In this document: positions 23,376-34,938 of the stretch, piece by piece
How positions within the stretch are numbered: the first letter of the stretch is position 1
Layout of the letters: each line of letters starts with the position of its first letter
Made by a program: the position numbers and the translations under genes
The notes under the pieces: model-generated
Database searches by the model: none
What the model saw: the letters and a program-made list of their open reading frames with translations, nothing else
What the model was told of the DNA's origin: nothing
NCBI RefSeq assembly: GCF_020509005.1
Contig: NC_063012.1
Span: 9,424,001-9,488,000, forward strand
Length of the DNA: 64,000 nucleotides
Reading direction: 5' to 3'
Origin: Fulvia fulva
Taxonomy: Eukaryota > Ascomycota > Dothideomycetes > Mycosphaerellales > Mycosphaerellaceae

Positions 23376-24717
23376 AGGCGCATCCGCATTGCAGCAGCCT
23401 AAAGTATCATTATACATTTCACTGCTGGAACGATCAGCAGTACGTGAGTGCAGAAGGAAATTGTACCGACGGCGATCTCTGCCAACAATAAGAGGTACTT
23501 CGGTTATGGTTCTCGCTAAGAGGCATAGCGTGGATCTCTGCGCACGCAGGCGTGAACTCCGAACCAGAGAGTCGCCCGCTGCGATTCAGCAACAAGCGTG
23601 GTGCTGCTGGATGGCGAGCTCTGTCGAGCATCCAGTATTTTCATCGCATTTCCTATGTCACGGCGTTTGATGCTTGTCACTGCACCACACCAAAACGTCA
23701 CCCCATGGGGCATGTGCCGTGGTCGGCGAGGATCTTGCTCGTGCGGATGAAGTGAGCCGCCAATCGCGATTAGCTTCTGAGTGGCTAGACTCGAACGCGT
23801 CTTCTAGACTACTGGTCGAAGGGGATCGGCTGACACGACCAAAAGCTGGAAGCCGCATCTGCCGCATCAATTTCTTCTCAAAAGTCGCAGAAAAGGTCAC
23901 ATAATCGGCGTCGACTCTCGCAATAATTTTGCGGTGTCAGTGTATCACATGCTCGCGGCAGACAGCTGCTCTACTAACGGCCGCAACACAGTCGCGCCGA
24001 AAAGAAGGTCAGACAAGATCGGGGGTCATGGCGCGGCGTCGAGGAAGCACGTTCGGAGCTCTCTGCGTGTCCGACCTCGACCTCTCCGGCTTTAGCAGCT
24101 GGCATTGTGCATTATCAATCCATCATCATCCCTGCCGGCCGCCATGCACACAGTGCACACATGCACGCAGGCTCGCAGCACGGCAGCCAAGCGGTGGCGA
24201 GCACTCCAGTTCGCCGGCACCTGCCAGTGCCACATTCACTGGCGCTGGGTCACTAGTGTTCTGTGGGCATTGTCAACTCCGAACGTTTCTGGCGTGTCGA
24301 CGTTGCTTGCACACTTGCAGTGACTTGTAGCGAGCATGCGGCATCTTCGAGCTCATGCGTCCTGCCTCCTGCCTCCTGCGTCGGTTTCGTGCCGTCCACT
24401 GGATGATGGCGCAACATGTCGCACATAGCCCATACCCCAGGTCCCCAGCCATGTCAGCGCGGAAAGGCGCCTCGCCGCGAGCGGAGCTCCACTCAGATGC
24501 AATGCTCGTCCGTATCCTCTTTAGCGGAGATAACTCGCGCGCTAGGTCTGGTCACAATCGTCAACCGTACCCCTCTTGCCCTCGTACATCTGCTTGTGTG
24601 GTGGATCGCGGGACCTAAAGTTGGCGCTTCATTTCATCGTTCTTTCCAGCTTCTCATCATGGTGTTTCTTCCGTCCACTCTGTTTCCTACTTTCTCAGCC
24701 GCGCCAAGCACTACTGT
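23376..24717. other. Long intergenic stretch upstream of the Zn2Cys6 regulator
   Basis: About 1.3 kb without a supported gene. A pyrimidine-rich stretch lies between 24650 and 24717. It likely holds a long promoter and 5' UTR for the regulator. Confidence 0.35.
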
Positions 24718-27315
24718 ATGATGGGCTCTACAGCAATGGATCCTCATCTTTCACACTCCGAGGCCTCGTCCTCGCCGCCAGACACAACCGAGAATCGTCC
24801 ACAGCCAGCAAAGCGAACTGCTGCTGATGCAGGCTTGAAGCCCAATGGCATGCGACCTACCAAGAGCGTCAAGAGAAGAGCATCAAAGGCATGTCAGTGT
24901 TGTCGCGCACGCAAAGTTCGTTGCAACGTAGTCGAGCATGGTCCTCCATGTACGAACTGTCGGCTAGACGAAGTCGAGTGCATCGTATCCGAAAGCAAGC
25001 GCAAAAAGTGAGCACAACTAGGCAGGGCTCGACTGGTGCTGAGCATCAAACTTACACTGGACAGGAAATGGTCGAACAGTGGCATTGAAGAGTCGCCACA
25101 TCAGGCCAAGGGTGGACTGCCTTTCAATTCTACAATGTTCCCAATGTCGGCACAACCGCCCTATGAGCCACTGAAACGCCCCGAGCATGTCCCACACGCG
25201 CTGTGTACGTGATATCTTGATGATCTGTTGGGAAATGCCATGACTGACGAAGATGCAGATCAAGACTTGGGGAGGGACATCAGCCTGCCAAGCAATCAAT
25301 CATCTAGGCCATCGATGTACAATCCGGACATGATGATGAACATCCAACGAATAGGCCACAAGCCTTCTGTGTCTGAGCCGACACCCTTACTTTCCAGCTT
25401 GATGCCACCGACAATGCCGACGTACTCTTTGCCGCTCTACATCAAGCCTCTTCCATCGAAGCTCGATCTGCAGGACATCGTGTACCTGGAGAAGAAGGGT
25501 GCCCTGACGATTCCAGCCTCTGGATTTCGTGATGAGTTGCTCAAGAGCTTCGTGGAGTTCATCTATCCGTATATGCCGCTCCTGAGCGTGCACGACCTCG
25601 TGGCTACCATAGACAGCAACGACGGTACTTCTTCCGTCAGCTTGCTCCTGTTCCAAGCAATCATGTTTTCAGGCATTGCGACTGTCGACATTCGTTATCT
25701 GAAGGCCGCAGGATATGCTACGCGTAGAGATGCTCGGCGTGACTTCTTCCAGAGAACGAGACTGCTCTACGACTTCGACATCGAGATCGACCGTATCTCA
25801 TTGATTCAATCCCTCTTGCTAATGACATATTGGTATGAGACGCCCGATGATCAGAAAGACAGTCACCACTGGATGGGCATTGCAGTGTCTTTATCGCATA
25901 CGATCGGTCTGCATCGCAACCCGGAGAAATCAGTTGCGATGGATAGCTCGAGGAAGAAGCTGTGGAAGCGGATCTGGTGGTCGACATACATGCGCGATCG
26001 CCTTGTGGCGCTGGGCATGCGCCGACCGACACGAATCAAGAATGCTGATTTCGACGTCCCAATGCTGGACATCAACGATTTCGAGGTAGCTGTGCTTCCC
26101 GAAGGACCATCCTGCATGCCTGCAGACTGCAAAACTCTGCGCAACGCAGCCTTGCAGAGGCAGCTCGCTGTGATGTGCATTGAAAGTGCCAAGTTGTGCA
26201 TATGCATGAGCCACGTGCTATCAGTGCAGTACTCGGTGCTGAACAACAATCACGGTGTGCTGAGCGAAGAAGGCAGCACCAAAACGACAATGCATCTCGT
26301 GGCGAAGAAATGGGATCCAGAGCTCAACGAGGTCCAGGATTGTGACCAGGAATTGCAAGATTGGAAAAAAGAGCTGCCTGAGGAGGCCAAATATGTTGTG
26401 CCGTCGTGGCATGACGTGGATTCTGGCAACGAGAGCATCGTGCTCAATCGGTCCTTGTTGCACATGATATACAATGCGACGCTCTCAGCCTTGCACCGAC
26501 CGCAGGTACTGCCTTCGACGGCAATGCCAGCTCGAACGGCGCAGTCTGACATGCTCGAGCATTCTCGCAAAGCTGTTCGCACGGCAGCCAGCGAGATCAC
26601 GAGTATTGCGTACGGGCTGTTCAATCTCGACATGGTCCGATTCTTGCCAACCACGGGAATCTCTGTACTACTACCAGCGATCATAATCCACCTCCTTGAC
26701 ATCAAGGCGCCCGACGAAGCCACACGACGGTGGAGCCTCCAAGGCTTCTGCCAATGCATGCAAATCATGGGCAAGCTGCGAGACATTTACGCCGCGGCAG
26801 ACTACTCGACAGCCTTCCTCGAAGCAGCCATCCGAAAAGCTGAAATCACACTACCTCAAAAGTCGGACGAAGTGAAAGAGCCGAGAAACGTGATCACATC
26901 GGCACAAGGGCTAGTCGACGCTGGACGAAGGATGCACCTCTTGCCAGCAGCTCCCGAGTCTGGTGCGTTGACACCACCGCCGGATGAAGCCAGGCCGCAA
27001 CAGCGTGAGAAGGACCCGCTCACCGACGACGATATCGCGCGAAAGCTGAATTGTTATCTAGCTTCTACGCCTCCCGACTCGGAGCAGCATGATGCGCACG
27101 AGCAGCAGATGGAGCTCGGCGGACAGATTGGCTTGCATGCTGAATTTGAGCCTGATTTCGACTCGCTGATTAATCTCGACGCTGCGGGCGATGTGTGGGC
27201 GTTGGAGGATGGTGCGTACGCTGTGTCGGGTGAGAGTGGTGGGTTTATGGTTGATGGGATGGATTGGCTGAAGGGGCTGCAGGATGACGGCTTGTCGACT
27301 GCTGTATACATGTAG
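24718..27315 (+). CDS. Zn2Cys6 transcription factor of the CTF1/FarA-FarB type
   Basis: Exons 24718-25007, 25065-25204 and 25259-27315 give 828 residues. The binuclear zinc cluster at residues 59-88 has the pattern CX2CX6CX8CX2CX6C (Cys59, 62, 69, 78, 81, 88), and its surrounding SKACQCCRARKVRCNVVEHG plus ESKRKK is characteristic of cutinase transcription factor 1 and the Aspergillus fatty-acid regulators FarA/FarB. The fungal-specific transcription factor domain begins near residue 235 (SFVEFIYPYMPLLSVHDL) and shows SHTIGLHRNP and IWWSTYMRDRL. Family members activate cutinase, beta-oxidation and peroxisomal genes in response to fatty acids, through CCTCGG-type sites. Whether this is the A or B paralogue is not decided. 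The first intron lies just after the cluster, as in relatives. Confidence 0.88.
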
Positions 27316-27934
27316 ATTGACAGATAGGTATGATGATGATGATGTTTGCGAGCAAACGCAAGCATATTGTATGTATGTGAATATGAAGTGGTCGATGCAC
27401 ACGTTATAGTGAGGATGAAATGCATGAGTTTCTGGCCAGGCACAGGCACACCGATCGTGGCACGATGTCATTGGCGGCAGCGGCAGGCGCTGGGAGTCGA
27501 TGTAAGATCCGAGGCGCCCCCTGCACGAATTATTAGTACATGTAGTTCTAGTATTACTTGCTGGAGCTGGCTGCAAACAACACATCCTTCATCATCGCGG
27601 TGCCAGGCAAAGGCAGCACCAGCACCAGCACCAGCACCAGCACCAGCACCAGCACCGCTTGTTTATCTGTTGCTGTACACACGATGCGTTTGGGTGCCCG
27701 CATTTGATGGCTCTTGTCTCTCCTTATTTGCACTCTCTCGTTTGTTTGAGCATACCCATTCTCCACCGACAGCAGCCCATCGACGTGTCGCTCTCACCGC
27801 GTCACTGAAGCAGCACTTCCCACTTCCCTGCAGTCCACCAACGACGCGTCCACCACCACCACCACCACCGCTCTCGGGCACGCCAGTAGCGCAGCAACAG
27901 ACGAGCGATTCGAAGTCGCTCGGAGGTCAACGTC
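27316..27934. other. Intergenic between regulator and coiled-coil gene
   Basis: 3' region of the regulator and upstream region, perhaps with an unseen 5' exon, of the giant coiled-coil gene. Contains the hexanucleotide repeat below and a (CCA)n-like tract at about 27848-27866. Confidence 0.4.
27615..27656. repeat. Hexanucleotide microsatellite (AGCACC)n
   Basis: About seven perfect tandem units of AGCACC. Non-coding by current models. Confidence 0.9.
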
Positions 27935-30900
27935 GTGGAAGGTGAGGAAGAGAATGCATTGCACCAAATTGCACTGCATCACCACCGAGCGACATGGACT
28001 GATACACGACCAGGCACACACGCCAGCACCGCGCCTCCGCCAGCACCTGCACCCGTACCTGCATCGCCGCCCGCTCCCAAGTATGGGCTCCTCCTGAACG
28101 ATCGAGCCGAGCACCACCACCATCACCATCATCACCACCACCACCACCGCCGCCCATCCGAGGCCCATCACAGTCTGAGTCCTGACGTCGTCCGCCAACC
28201 ACCTCCGCGAACACCGGCAAGCCTGAGGAGCATAGACACTAGGGACACCAGGGACACCAGGGACACCGGCTCTGAATACTACACTGCTGCTTGGGGCTCT
28301 CCCTACGAGTTCTCGCCATCCCAATTCTCCCGATCCGCACGCACTGCCGTCTCTGAGCAGGCCGCCAGCGAGGATCCAAACGAGCTGTCGCCAAGTCCCA
28401 GCTTTGGTCTCGAGCATCTTGTGCCCAGTCGATTGAGCGACTTGAGTCTGCCCCAGCCCGGACTGTCTGCACTGGGCATACAGATAGAGGACGTCTCCGA
28501 CCCGGCCAACACACCGCGCTCTCGTACACAGCGTTGGGTGCAGCTGCCGCAGCGCGAAGAGCATCCGGAGCGAGCGCATTGGTGGAGTGACGAGTCGGCA
28601 CATAGTCGATCAGAGAGTGAAGGCAGACCTCGAGCACCATCTTCATCGAGCTCCATCCACGGCCCTGGGCTCCGTGCCGGCCGGTTGGGACATAAGCCAC
28701 GTGAGGCTAACCGAACGTTGGACCAGCAGTCTTTTTGGAATACGCTTCGGGAGAAACGATCGAGCGACATGGCCACTCTGTTTGATTCGCGCTGGGCGGC
28801 GACCCTACCGCCTGATGTTGACTCCTCGCTGAAGCGAGCACATGAAGAGAAGCAGGGAATGTTGAGTTCAAGATGGGCCGACGCAGACGAATCAGAAACT
28901 TTACCTGCGCAGCCAAATCCAGATGCTTCGCGTGCGCAGAAGTCGGTTGATGGAGTATTTGCATCGAGATGGGCAGACACGCCTGAGCCTCAGGAGTCGG
29001 AGCAGCAGAAGCAGCTTGGCGCGCAGGACGTTGTGGGCAAGACAGAGTCTACAGGAGCAAATAGACTGCCGGAAACGCAGAACGAGGTGGAAGATAAAGT
29101 GTCCGTCTTGAAGCCAGCCGCAGGTCCAACGACTGCGACGGGTGACCCATCAGGCGTGTCCAACGCGACAGATGCCACTGTCCAGCCTGTGCAGGCCTAC
29201 ATCGGTGCGCCGCCTACCTCTCCCACACGTCTGCAGCCTCCACGGCTGAAGAAACGCGTAAGCTGGCGAGGCAAGAACATTGTCATCTCGATACCACGAC
29301 TTGATTTTGGAGCGACTGGTCTTGCCGTACCTATGAGTGACTCCGAGATCCGGGATCGGATGCAACATTTTCGTGACGCTGGATACGACACCAACGGACA
29401 TGATCTATTGCACGATATGGGCGAGAGCGATGGCCCAGCTCAGGTCAAGTCTATCTTTCCAGACGAGTCGGAAGCACGCATCTTGCCGTCCAAGGATCAA
29501 GTCAAGGTGCTTCTCCCGGACCTCGAAAGATGGAAAGCCTATACAGACTGGCTCACGGAACAAAAACTAGCAGCGCTTGGGGTCACATTAGGCTTCGACG
29601 AGCCGCCGGCTCAAACCCCAGCTCAGGACATGTCGCGACAATCGTCTACACAATACCCTCCTCTGCCTTTCTCGCCTCCGATCCCCTCGACGTCGGCCGG
29701 CAGCATGGGACGGCCGCCAATGGCACGAGGACACTCGCATACAATGTCTGTGGCTGCACCCATCTCACCTCTCCACGGTCCTTATGGTCATATGCACAGA
29801 CACTCAACGTTCACTGGTGCCATCGGGCTTCCTCAGCTACAGCCGCCGCAACCACATTCTCCGGGGTTCCCTGGCTTACAGCAATTCTCCCCACAGCACC
29901 AATTTGGGATGTCAGGCATGCCGCGTGGCGGCTCGCCTGCCCAGATACCTGCCTTCCGGCAAGATCTTGGATCTATTCGTGGGCCGGGGTCTCCTCTCAG
30001 TCACCAAATGCTGCCTCAATCACCCCAAGACTACAGTCGCGGCATGATTGAGGATCAGAGGCGCAGACAGCATGCTTACTCTCAGTCTATGCAGCAGCCA
30101 ATGATGTCTAATACTTTCGTTTCTCAAGGCTCGAGCTTGCGCCCCACACCGGCGTTGCCAGAGCTGCCGGAAGATGACGATGAGGAGGATCTAGAGGAGC
30201 CTGATGCATCAACGTATGTGCCACCGCACAAGCGCTTCCAGGCTAATCCCGAGATTGCGGTGCCAACTCCAAGAGGCCATCGTCACAACATTAGCGAAGG
30301 CCTGGAGCGAGAGCTGTTGGAGGCCGAGCAACGACAAAAGACTGCCAGCCGAGACTATATTGAAGTCACAGAAGAAGGCGATTCCACTGATAGTAAATCA
30401 AAGGCCTCGTCCAACGGCGTCCGCAAGATTGAACCACCGAAGGCTGAGGAGAAGGATCCGCTAGGCTCCGAGCATCCTGTGCAAGTGACTGCACACAGCC
30501 ATAAGAAGAGTGCATCACGGTTCAATGTGGCCGCACCCGCGTTCACGTTCAATCCAGGCGCCAACTTCCAACCTAGTGCCAACTTCCAGGCTGGGGCGGC
30601 ATTCCAGCCGCCACAGTCAACGTTCAGTTTCGGCGCTCCTGGCCCACAGACAAGTCAGCTTCCAGCTTCGACATTCAGCTTTGGCGCTCCTGCTCCACAG
30701 ACAAGCCAGCACCCAACGGCAAATCATAGGAGACATCAATCGTCGGGCTCTTTCAATGCAAGTGCGCCTGCCTTCAAGCCCGCAAGCTCGGAATTTAGCT
30801 TCTCATCTGCTAGGCCTACCATGGGGTCTAACGATCCCAGCGCCGCCGCGAAGGACATTGCCCAAGAGCGTGACAACATTGTGGATAAACTGCCAAGCAT

Positions 30901-33900
30901 ATTTGGGAAGGTTCAAATTCCCGACATTGTCAAACCAGCAAGGAGGTCCAAGGCGATCGCGATTGTGCGCCCCGAGGAACTCAAGTCTTCCGCGTCCGCC
31001 AGCGAACACGAGGATGGTGAAGGCAGGGTTGCCCAAGGCGAGGCGAAGAGAAAACAAGTCAGGAAAGTCGAAGACGACGGGGATGATGTGCCACTCTTCG
31101 CTGAGCCTACACCGATCCCTGTGACAGTGCCAGCAGAGAAAGTCCTGGGCTCCAACGACGGCCAGCCCATGCCCACCGTGGCTGAGGTTTCAGGAGAGGA
31201 AGACGTCGCAGATGATGTCACCGAGAAGGACACGGACATCATCGAGGCTTCTACAGCACAGTCTTCTCTGAGTGGGCTATCAGTCTCGAGCTCTGCGATG
31301 CCTGCCTCTCATGGGCATAAACACTCCACCTCGCTTTCGGCGCTAGCGAGACCGTTCGAGCCTCCCGCAGCAAACGTTACCGAGGCGCCTGCTAGTCACA
31401 GCGGACAAGATGATACCGACTCCATCAGTGAGCTTGAGGAAGGTGAGATCAGGGAAGACGGACTGCCGTCCATTCCGCCCGTTCAACCTGCGACCCATAC
31501 CACCGTTGGTATCAAAGCCCATGATTTCGCGGGAGGACTGGTCACACCTCATGGCCAATCCGAGCACTCAACTGCGCATGTCGACCAAGAAGAGCAACCT
31601 GAGCCATCGTTCGACGAGATTGACGCTGTCATGCGCCGCATGAACGAAGCGGGACCAGATCTGGAGCCACGAAAGGAAGTATCACCCGAGAGGTTACCAA
31701 GTCCTGGTTCGCACCCAATGAAAGGAGTCACATACCTGGCCGAATGGTCTCGTAGCGAAGCTCCAAGTCCAAGCCCGCGACGACGACAACAACAACAGCA
31801 CGAACCATTCATCGGTGCCCAACCCAATAATGGCGACCACGGCCTCAACGGATGGCCAGAGATTCGTCAGCTGAACAGGGCGGAAGAAGTGGCCACCAGT
31901 GACTGGTCCGGCGTATTGTCTCCTCCAGATGAAGACAAGCTACAACAACGGAGCGCCTTCTTCGACAGCCACATTGACAGCGTGATCGGGCGTGTTGTCG
32001 ACCAGCGTCTCCAGCCACTGGAGGAGAGCCTGCGCAGCATACACAACACTGTTGTTCGTCGCAACAGGTCTTCAGATCTGAAGCTGCAGCGAAGTCCTTC
32101 GAACGTTGAAAGTGATGCCGACGATGAAGATGAACTCTCTGATGAGCGTGAACAGCGACCCATCTCCCGCGGCCGAGACAAGCGCGTCGATCAGATCAAG
32201 GCGGCAGTGCTTGAGGCTTTGAGAGAACAAAGTCCAATGCGGTCGCAAACATCGCTCGATCTCTCCGAGCTACACTCTGTCCTTGCCGACATGAAAGTAT
32301 CTTTCGCGAGGGCAGCGTCATCCAGCCTCGAGCTTGACGATGTCCGCGCCGTGGTCGAGGATTCTCTCAGTCGACAAAGCCAGGCAATTGTTCCAATTAC
32401 GATTGACGAAGGCAAGGAATCTCATCGGAGACAAGTCTCTGAGCTGGAAGGTCGACTCAATGAAACTCTCGCCGGTGCACTCGAGGAGGCGAATCACAGA
32501 CGAGCTGTTGAGGAACGTGAAGTGGAGGCAAGACGACAGCTTCGATTGGCCGAAGAAGAGATCCACATTCTGCGCAATACGGCTCGCGACGACGAATCAC
32601 GAGTACGTGCCATGGAGCAAGAACGTGAGGATATCCTAGGCCGTCTCGATCGAGCTGAAGACTCGCGCCGGATTGCCGAAGACAGGTTGGAGGATGCTGA
32701 GGCAGAAAAGGAAGCTTTGCAGGCAACACTGGAAGAGTATCGGGCGTCGAGCAATAAGTGGCGTCATGACATTGACGACGGCAAGCGTTTGCGAGAAGAG
32801 CTGGAGTCCACCATTGCGGCCATGGAGCGGCAGAGCGAGGAGTATCAGGACTCAACTCTAGGAATGAAACGCCGCCTGGAAAAGCTTCATGCTGACACTG
32901 CCACCGCGGCAGGACAACTGGCGAGCGAGAAAGCAGTCTGGAAAGCCAGAGAGGAAGACTACCGTGCCAAGATCGAGACTTTGGAGGCTCAGAACATGGT
33001 ATTGAGCAGAGAGCGTGCTCAGCTCCAAGACGAAGTGCGCATTGTGCGCGCCAGCGCTGTGGAAGCCGCCGAAGTGCGACATACTGTGGAGCACATTCGA
33101 GCCACGAACACATCGCTGGATGAGATGGTTCGCAAGCTGCAGGGTGATGTGACTGAGCAGCAAGCTTTGGCGGCACGTTTCGAACGTCAGTTTCACGATG
33201 CTCAAGAGTCTGGCAGGGCGGAGGTGCATCGCACGCGGATGTCGTTGGAGACCGAGGTGGAAGCCGCGAACCATCATGTCAACCTGGTCCGAGCAGAATT
33301 GGAGTTGGAGCTCGCCAAAACACGTTCTGAACTAGAGAATGTCAGGATGGAAGCGGAGACTGCGAAAGAGCGTCACGAACATTCGATTGAGCAGGAAGAG
33401 ACTGTCAGAAGGGAGGCTCTTCGTAAAGTCAACCATGCGAACAGTGTAGCCTTGGACGAAGCCAGACACAAGTACGAGTCTGCTATCCAGGAGCTGACCG
33501 CACAGCAGACTCGCGCGCTCACTCATGCCATTGAGGATAAGAATCGCGCAGAAGCTTTCCTTGGAGAGAAACTCTCGCTCTCCGATGCCAAGGTCCATCA
33601 CCTCCAGGACAGAGTGGCGCACCTTGAGGAGAGACTCGAGGTAGCCAAGTCAGCAGCACAAGCTGCCGCACAAAGCGCCAAGATCTCGAAGACAGCGGTA
33701 CCACCAAGGGTCCTAGCGAGTGTGCCCGAGAAAGTCTCTCCACAGGCTCTTCGCGAATCGATATTGGTGTTACAGGAGCAATTGCAGGCTCGCGAGTCGG
33801 AAATTGAGCGCCTGCAGGCTCAATTCCAGACCGAAGGTGTGGCCAGGGTCAAGGAGCGCGACGCTGAGATCACGTGGCTACGAGAGCTCCTCGATGTACG

Positions 33901-34597
33901 AAGTGACGAGCTGAAGGACTTGGTCAACACCCTCGCCAAGCCGAACTTCGATCGGGCCGCTGTGCGTGACACAGCCATTCGGATTAGTACGAACCTGGAG
34001 ATGGAGCAGCAGGAGAGAGACCGTTCTAGTCGATCAGCGCAAAACCAAGCGCTCGGGGCCCAAGCATTGTCCAGCATTTCCAGCTTTGCGACACCCAAGC
34101 TGGCATCCGCGTTTAACAAGTGGAGGGCCAGCATGGAGCCCAAGGCACTCAAAGACAGCAGCTCTGTGCCTACAGCTCGGCAACGCCCTGAGCAACGCAG
34201 ACCTGTCAGTCGCTCCTACACTCCGTCGAAGGCACCACCTAGGGCGAATCCCGCAGACTATTCCCTGGGACTCATGACACCACCCGCCAGCAACTTGCGT
34301 AGTTCTCCTATCCCGGGAGCTGCACCAACAGAGCCCCGACTCGAGATCAGGAGTAACTCTGGAGATTCTGCACTGAGCATTGTCGAGCCACACAGGCCAC
34401 GCAGCCGGCATGCTTCCGGCACTTCGGACCGTCTAGGAAGTCCTCTGTTTCATGAGCAGAGTTACGATCACGACGCGGCAGACAATGACATGCAGCAATT
34501 CGACGACGATCTCGAAGACGTCGCAGACTCCGAACCACCAGCTTTCCGTAGCCTCGAGGCCGAGCTGGAATCTCAGACTGTAGAGGGCGCCGAGTAG
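27935..34597 (+). CDS. Giant fungal coiled-coil protein with N-terminal low-complexity region (start uncertain)
   Basis: An uninterrupted frame of up to 2220 codons. It opens after a stop at 27887, and the only start-like codon before 28769 is a GTG at 27935, so either an upstream exon is missing or translation starts at the ATG at 28769 (GACATGG context), giving 1942 residues. N-terminal part: twelve consecutive histidines, a three-unit RDT repeat, then spaced FDSRWA / SSRWAD / ASRWAD repeats. Next comes a motif KKRVSWRGKNIVISIPR, a PPHKRF segment, and FSFGAP repeats. From about residue 1450 to 2000 there is a long Glu/Arg-rich coiled coil, ending in a serine/proline-rich tail. Similar proteins are annotated in fungi only by their coiled coil; a scaffold role is inference. 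Confidence 0.75.
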   Translation: MEGEEENALHQIALHHHRATWTDTRPGTHASTAPPPAPAPVPASPPAPKYGLLLNDRAEHHHHHHHHHHHHRRPSEAHHSLSPDVVRQPPPRTPASLRSIDTRDTRDTRDTGSEYYTAAWGSPYEFSPSQFSRSARTAVSEQAASEDPNELSPSPSFGLEHLVPSRLSDLSLPQPGLSALGIQIEDVSDPANTPRSRTQRWVQLPQREEHPERAHWWSDESAHSRSESEGRPRAPSSSSSIHGPGLRAGRLGHKPREANRTLDQQSFWNTLREKRSSDMATLFDSRWAATLPPDVDSSLKRAHEEKQGMLSSRWADADESETLPAQPNPDASRAQKSVDGVFASRWADTPEPQESEQQKQLGAQDVVGKTESTGANRLPETQNEVEDKVSVLKPAAGPTTATGDPSGVSNATDATVQPVQAYIGAPPTSPTRLQPPRLKKRVSWRGKNIVISIPRLDFGATGLAVPMSDSEIRDRMQHFRDAGYDTNGHDLLHDMGESDGPAQVKSIFPDESEARILPSKDQVKVLLPDLERWKAYTDWLTEQKLAALGVTLGFDEPPAQTPAQDMSRQSSTQYPPLPFSPPIPSTSAGSMGRPPMARGHSHTMSVAAPISPLHGPYGHMHRHSTFTGAIGLPQLQPPQPHSPGFPGLQQFSPQHQFGMSGMPRGGSPAQIPAFRQDLGSIRGPGSPLSHQMLPQSPQDYSRGMIEDQRRRQHAYSQSMQQPMMSNTFVSQGSSLRPTPALPELPEDDDEEDLEEPDASTYVPPHKRFQANPEIAVPTPRGHRHNISEGLERELLEAEQRQKTASRDYIEVTEEGDSTDSKSKASSNGVRKIEPPKAEEKDPLGSEHPVQVTAHSHKKSASRFNVAAPAFTFNPGANFQPSANFQAGAAFQPPQSTFSFGAPGPQTSQLPASTFSFGAPAPQTSQHPTANHRRHQSSGSFNASAPAFKPASSEFSFSSARPTMGSNDPSAAAKDIAQERDNIVDKLPSIFGKVQIPDIVKPARRSKAIAIVRPEELKSSASASEHEDGEGRVAQGEAKRKQVRKVEDDGDDVPLFAEPTPIPVTVPAEKVLGSNDGQPMPTVAEVSGEEDVADDVTEKDTDIIEASTAQSSLSGLSVSSSAMPASHGHKHSTSLSALARPFEPPAANVTEAPASHSGQDDTDSISELEEGEIREDGLPSIPPVQPATHTTVGIKAHDFAGGLVTPHGQSEHSTAHVDQEEQPEPSFDEIDAVMRRMNEAGPDLEPRKEVSPERLPSPGSHPMKGVTYLAEWSRSEAPSPSPRRRQQQQHEPFIGAQPNNGDHGLNGWPEIRQLNRAEEVATSDWSGVLSPPDEDKLQQRSAFFDSHIDSVIGRVVDQRLQPLEESLRSIHNTVVRRNRSSDLKLQRSPSNVESDADDEDELSDEREQRPISRGRDKRVDQIKAAVLEALREQSPMRSQTSLDLSELHSVLADMKVSFARAASSSLELDDVRAVVEDSLSRQSQAIVPITIDEGKESHRRQVSELEGRLNETLAGALEEANHRRAVEEREVEARRQLRLAEEEIHILRNTARDDESRVRAMEQEREDILGRLDRAEDSRRIAEDRLEDAEAEKEALQATLEEYRASSNKWRHDIDDGKRLREELESTIAAMERQSEEYQDSTLGMKRRLEKLHADTATAAGQLASEKAVWKAREEDYRAKIETLEAQNMVLSRERAQLQDEVRIVRASAVEAAEVRHTVEHIRATNTSLDEMVRKLQGDVTEQQALAARFERQFHDAQESGRAEVHRTRMSLETEVEAANHHVNLVRAELELELAKTRSELENVRMEAETAKERHEHSIEQEETVRREALRKVNHANSVALDEARHKYESAIQELTAQQTRALTHAIEDKNRAEAFLGEKLSLSDAKVHHLQDRVAHLEERLEVAKSAAQAAAQSAKISKTAVPPRVLASVPEKVSPQALRESILVLQEQLQARESEIERLQAQFQTEGVARVKERDAEITWLRELLDVRSDELKDLVNTLAKPNFDRAAVRDTAIRISTNLEMEQQERDRSSRSAQNQALGAQALSSISSFATPKLASAFNKWRASMEPKALKDSSSVPTARQRPEQRRPVSRSYTPSKAPPRANPADYSLGLMTPPASNLRSSPIPGAAPTEPRLEIRSNSGDSALSIVEPHRPRSRHASGTSDRLGSPLFHEQSYDHDAADNDMQQFDDDLEDVADSEPPAFRSLEAELESQTVEGAE

Positions 34598-34875
34598 ATG
34601 GCGCAGTATGAACGACTGATGTGAAAGATTTGCTGGACATAATTTCTTTTGTTAAAAGAACCTGTTAGATGTCGGAGCTGAAGTGTTTGGATTTTTTTGG
34701 TCGATTGGATGGATTTGCATCTCAGGCGATGATACCCCGATACCCAGATTGGAACCTGATTTTTTCTTGAACATAGCGATAGCGTACAATGTAATTAGCT
34801 CTAGGGGAAGCAGCAGATACGCAACCGACCCCCTTGAAAAGAAGCACTTCGGCGCATAAGCCGGAGGAAGGGCTA

Positions 34876-34924
34876 ACGTGCTTCACCACCGAGCGGGCCA
34901 CTTTTGCCAAGAACTGTACCACTT
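34876..34924 (+). repeat. Left terminal inverted repeat of the Fot-type element
   Basis: 49 bp from ACGTGCTTCACCACCGAG to AACTGTACCACTT. Pairs with the right repeat, with a few C-to-T type differences on the right side. Confidence 0.85.
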
Positions 34925-34938
34925 CTATAGATACAGCT

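Noticed and set aside
26250..26786. 178-codon minus frame within the Zn2Cys6 regulator
   Set aside because: Antisense shadow of a gene with clear domains.
28111..28147. Artificial His-tag or vector sequence
   Set aside because: The twelve histidines use mixed CAC/CAT codons within an extended native low-complexity region; no vector features around.
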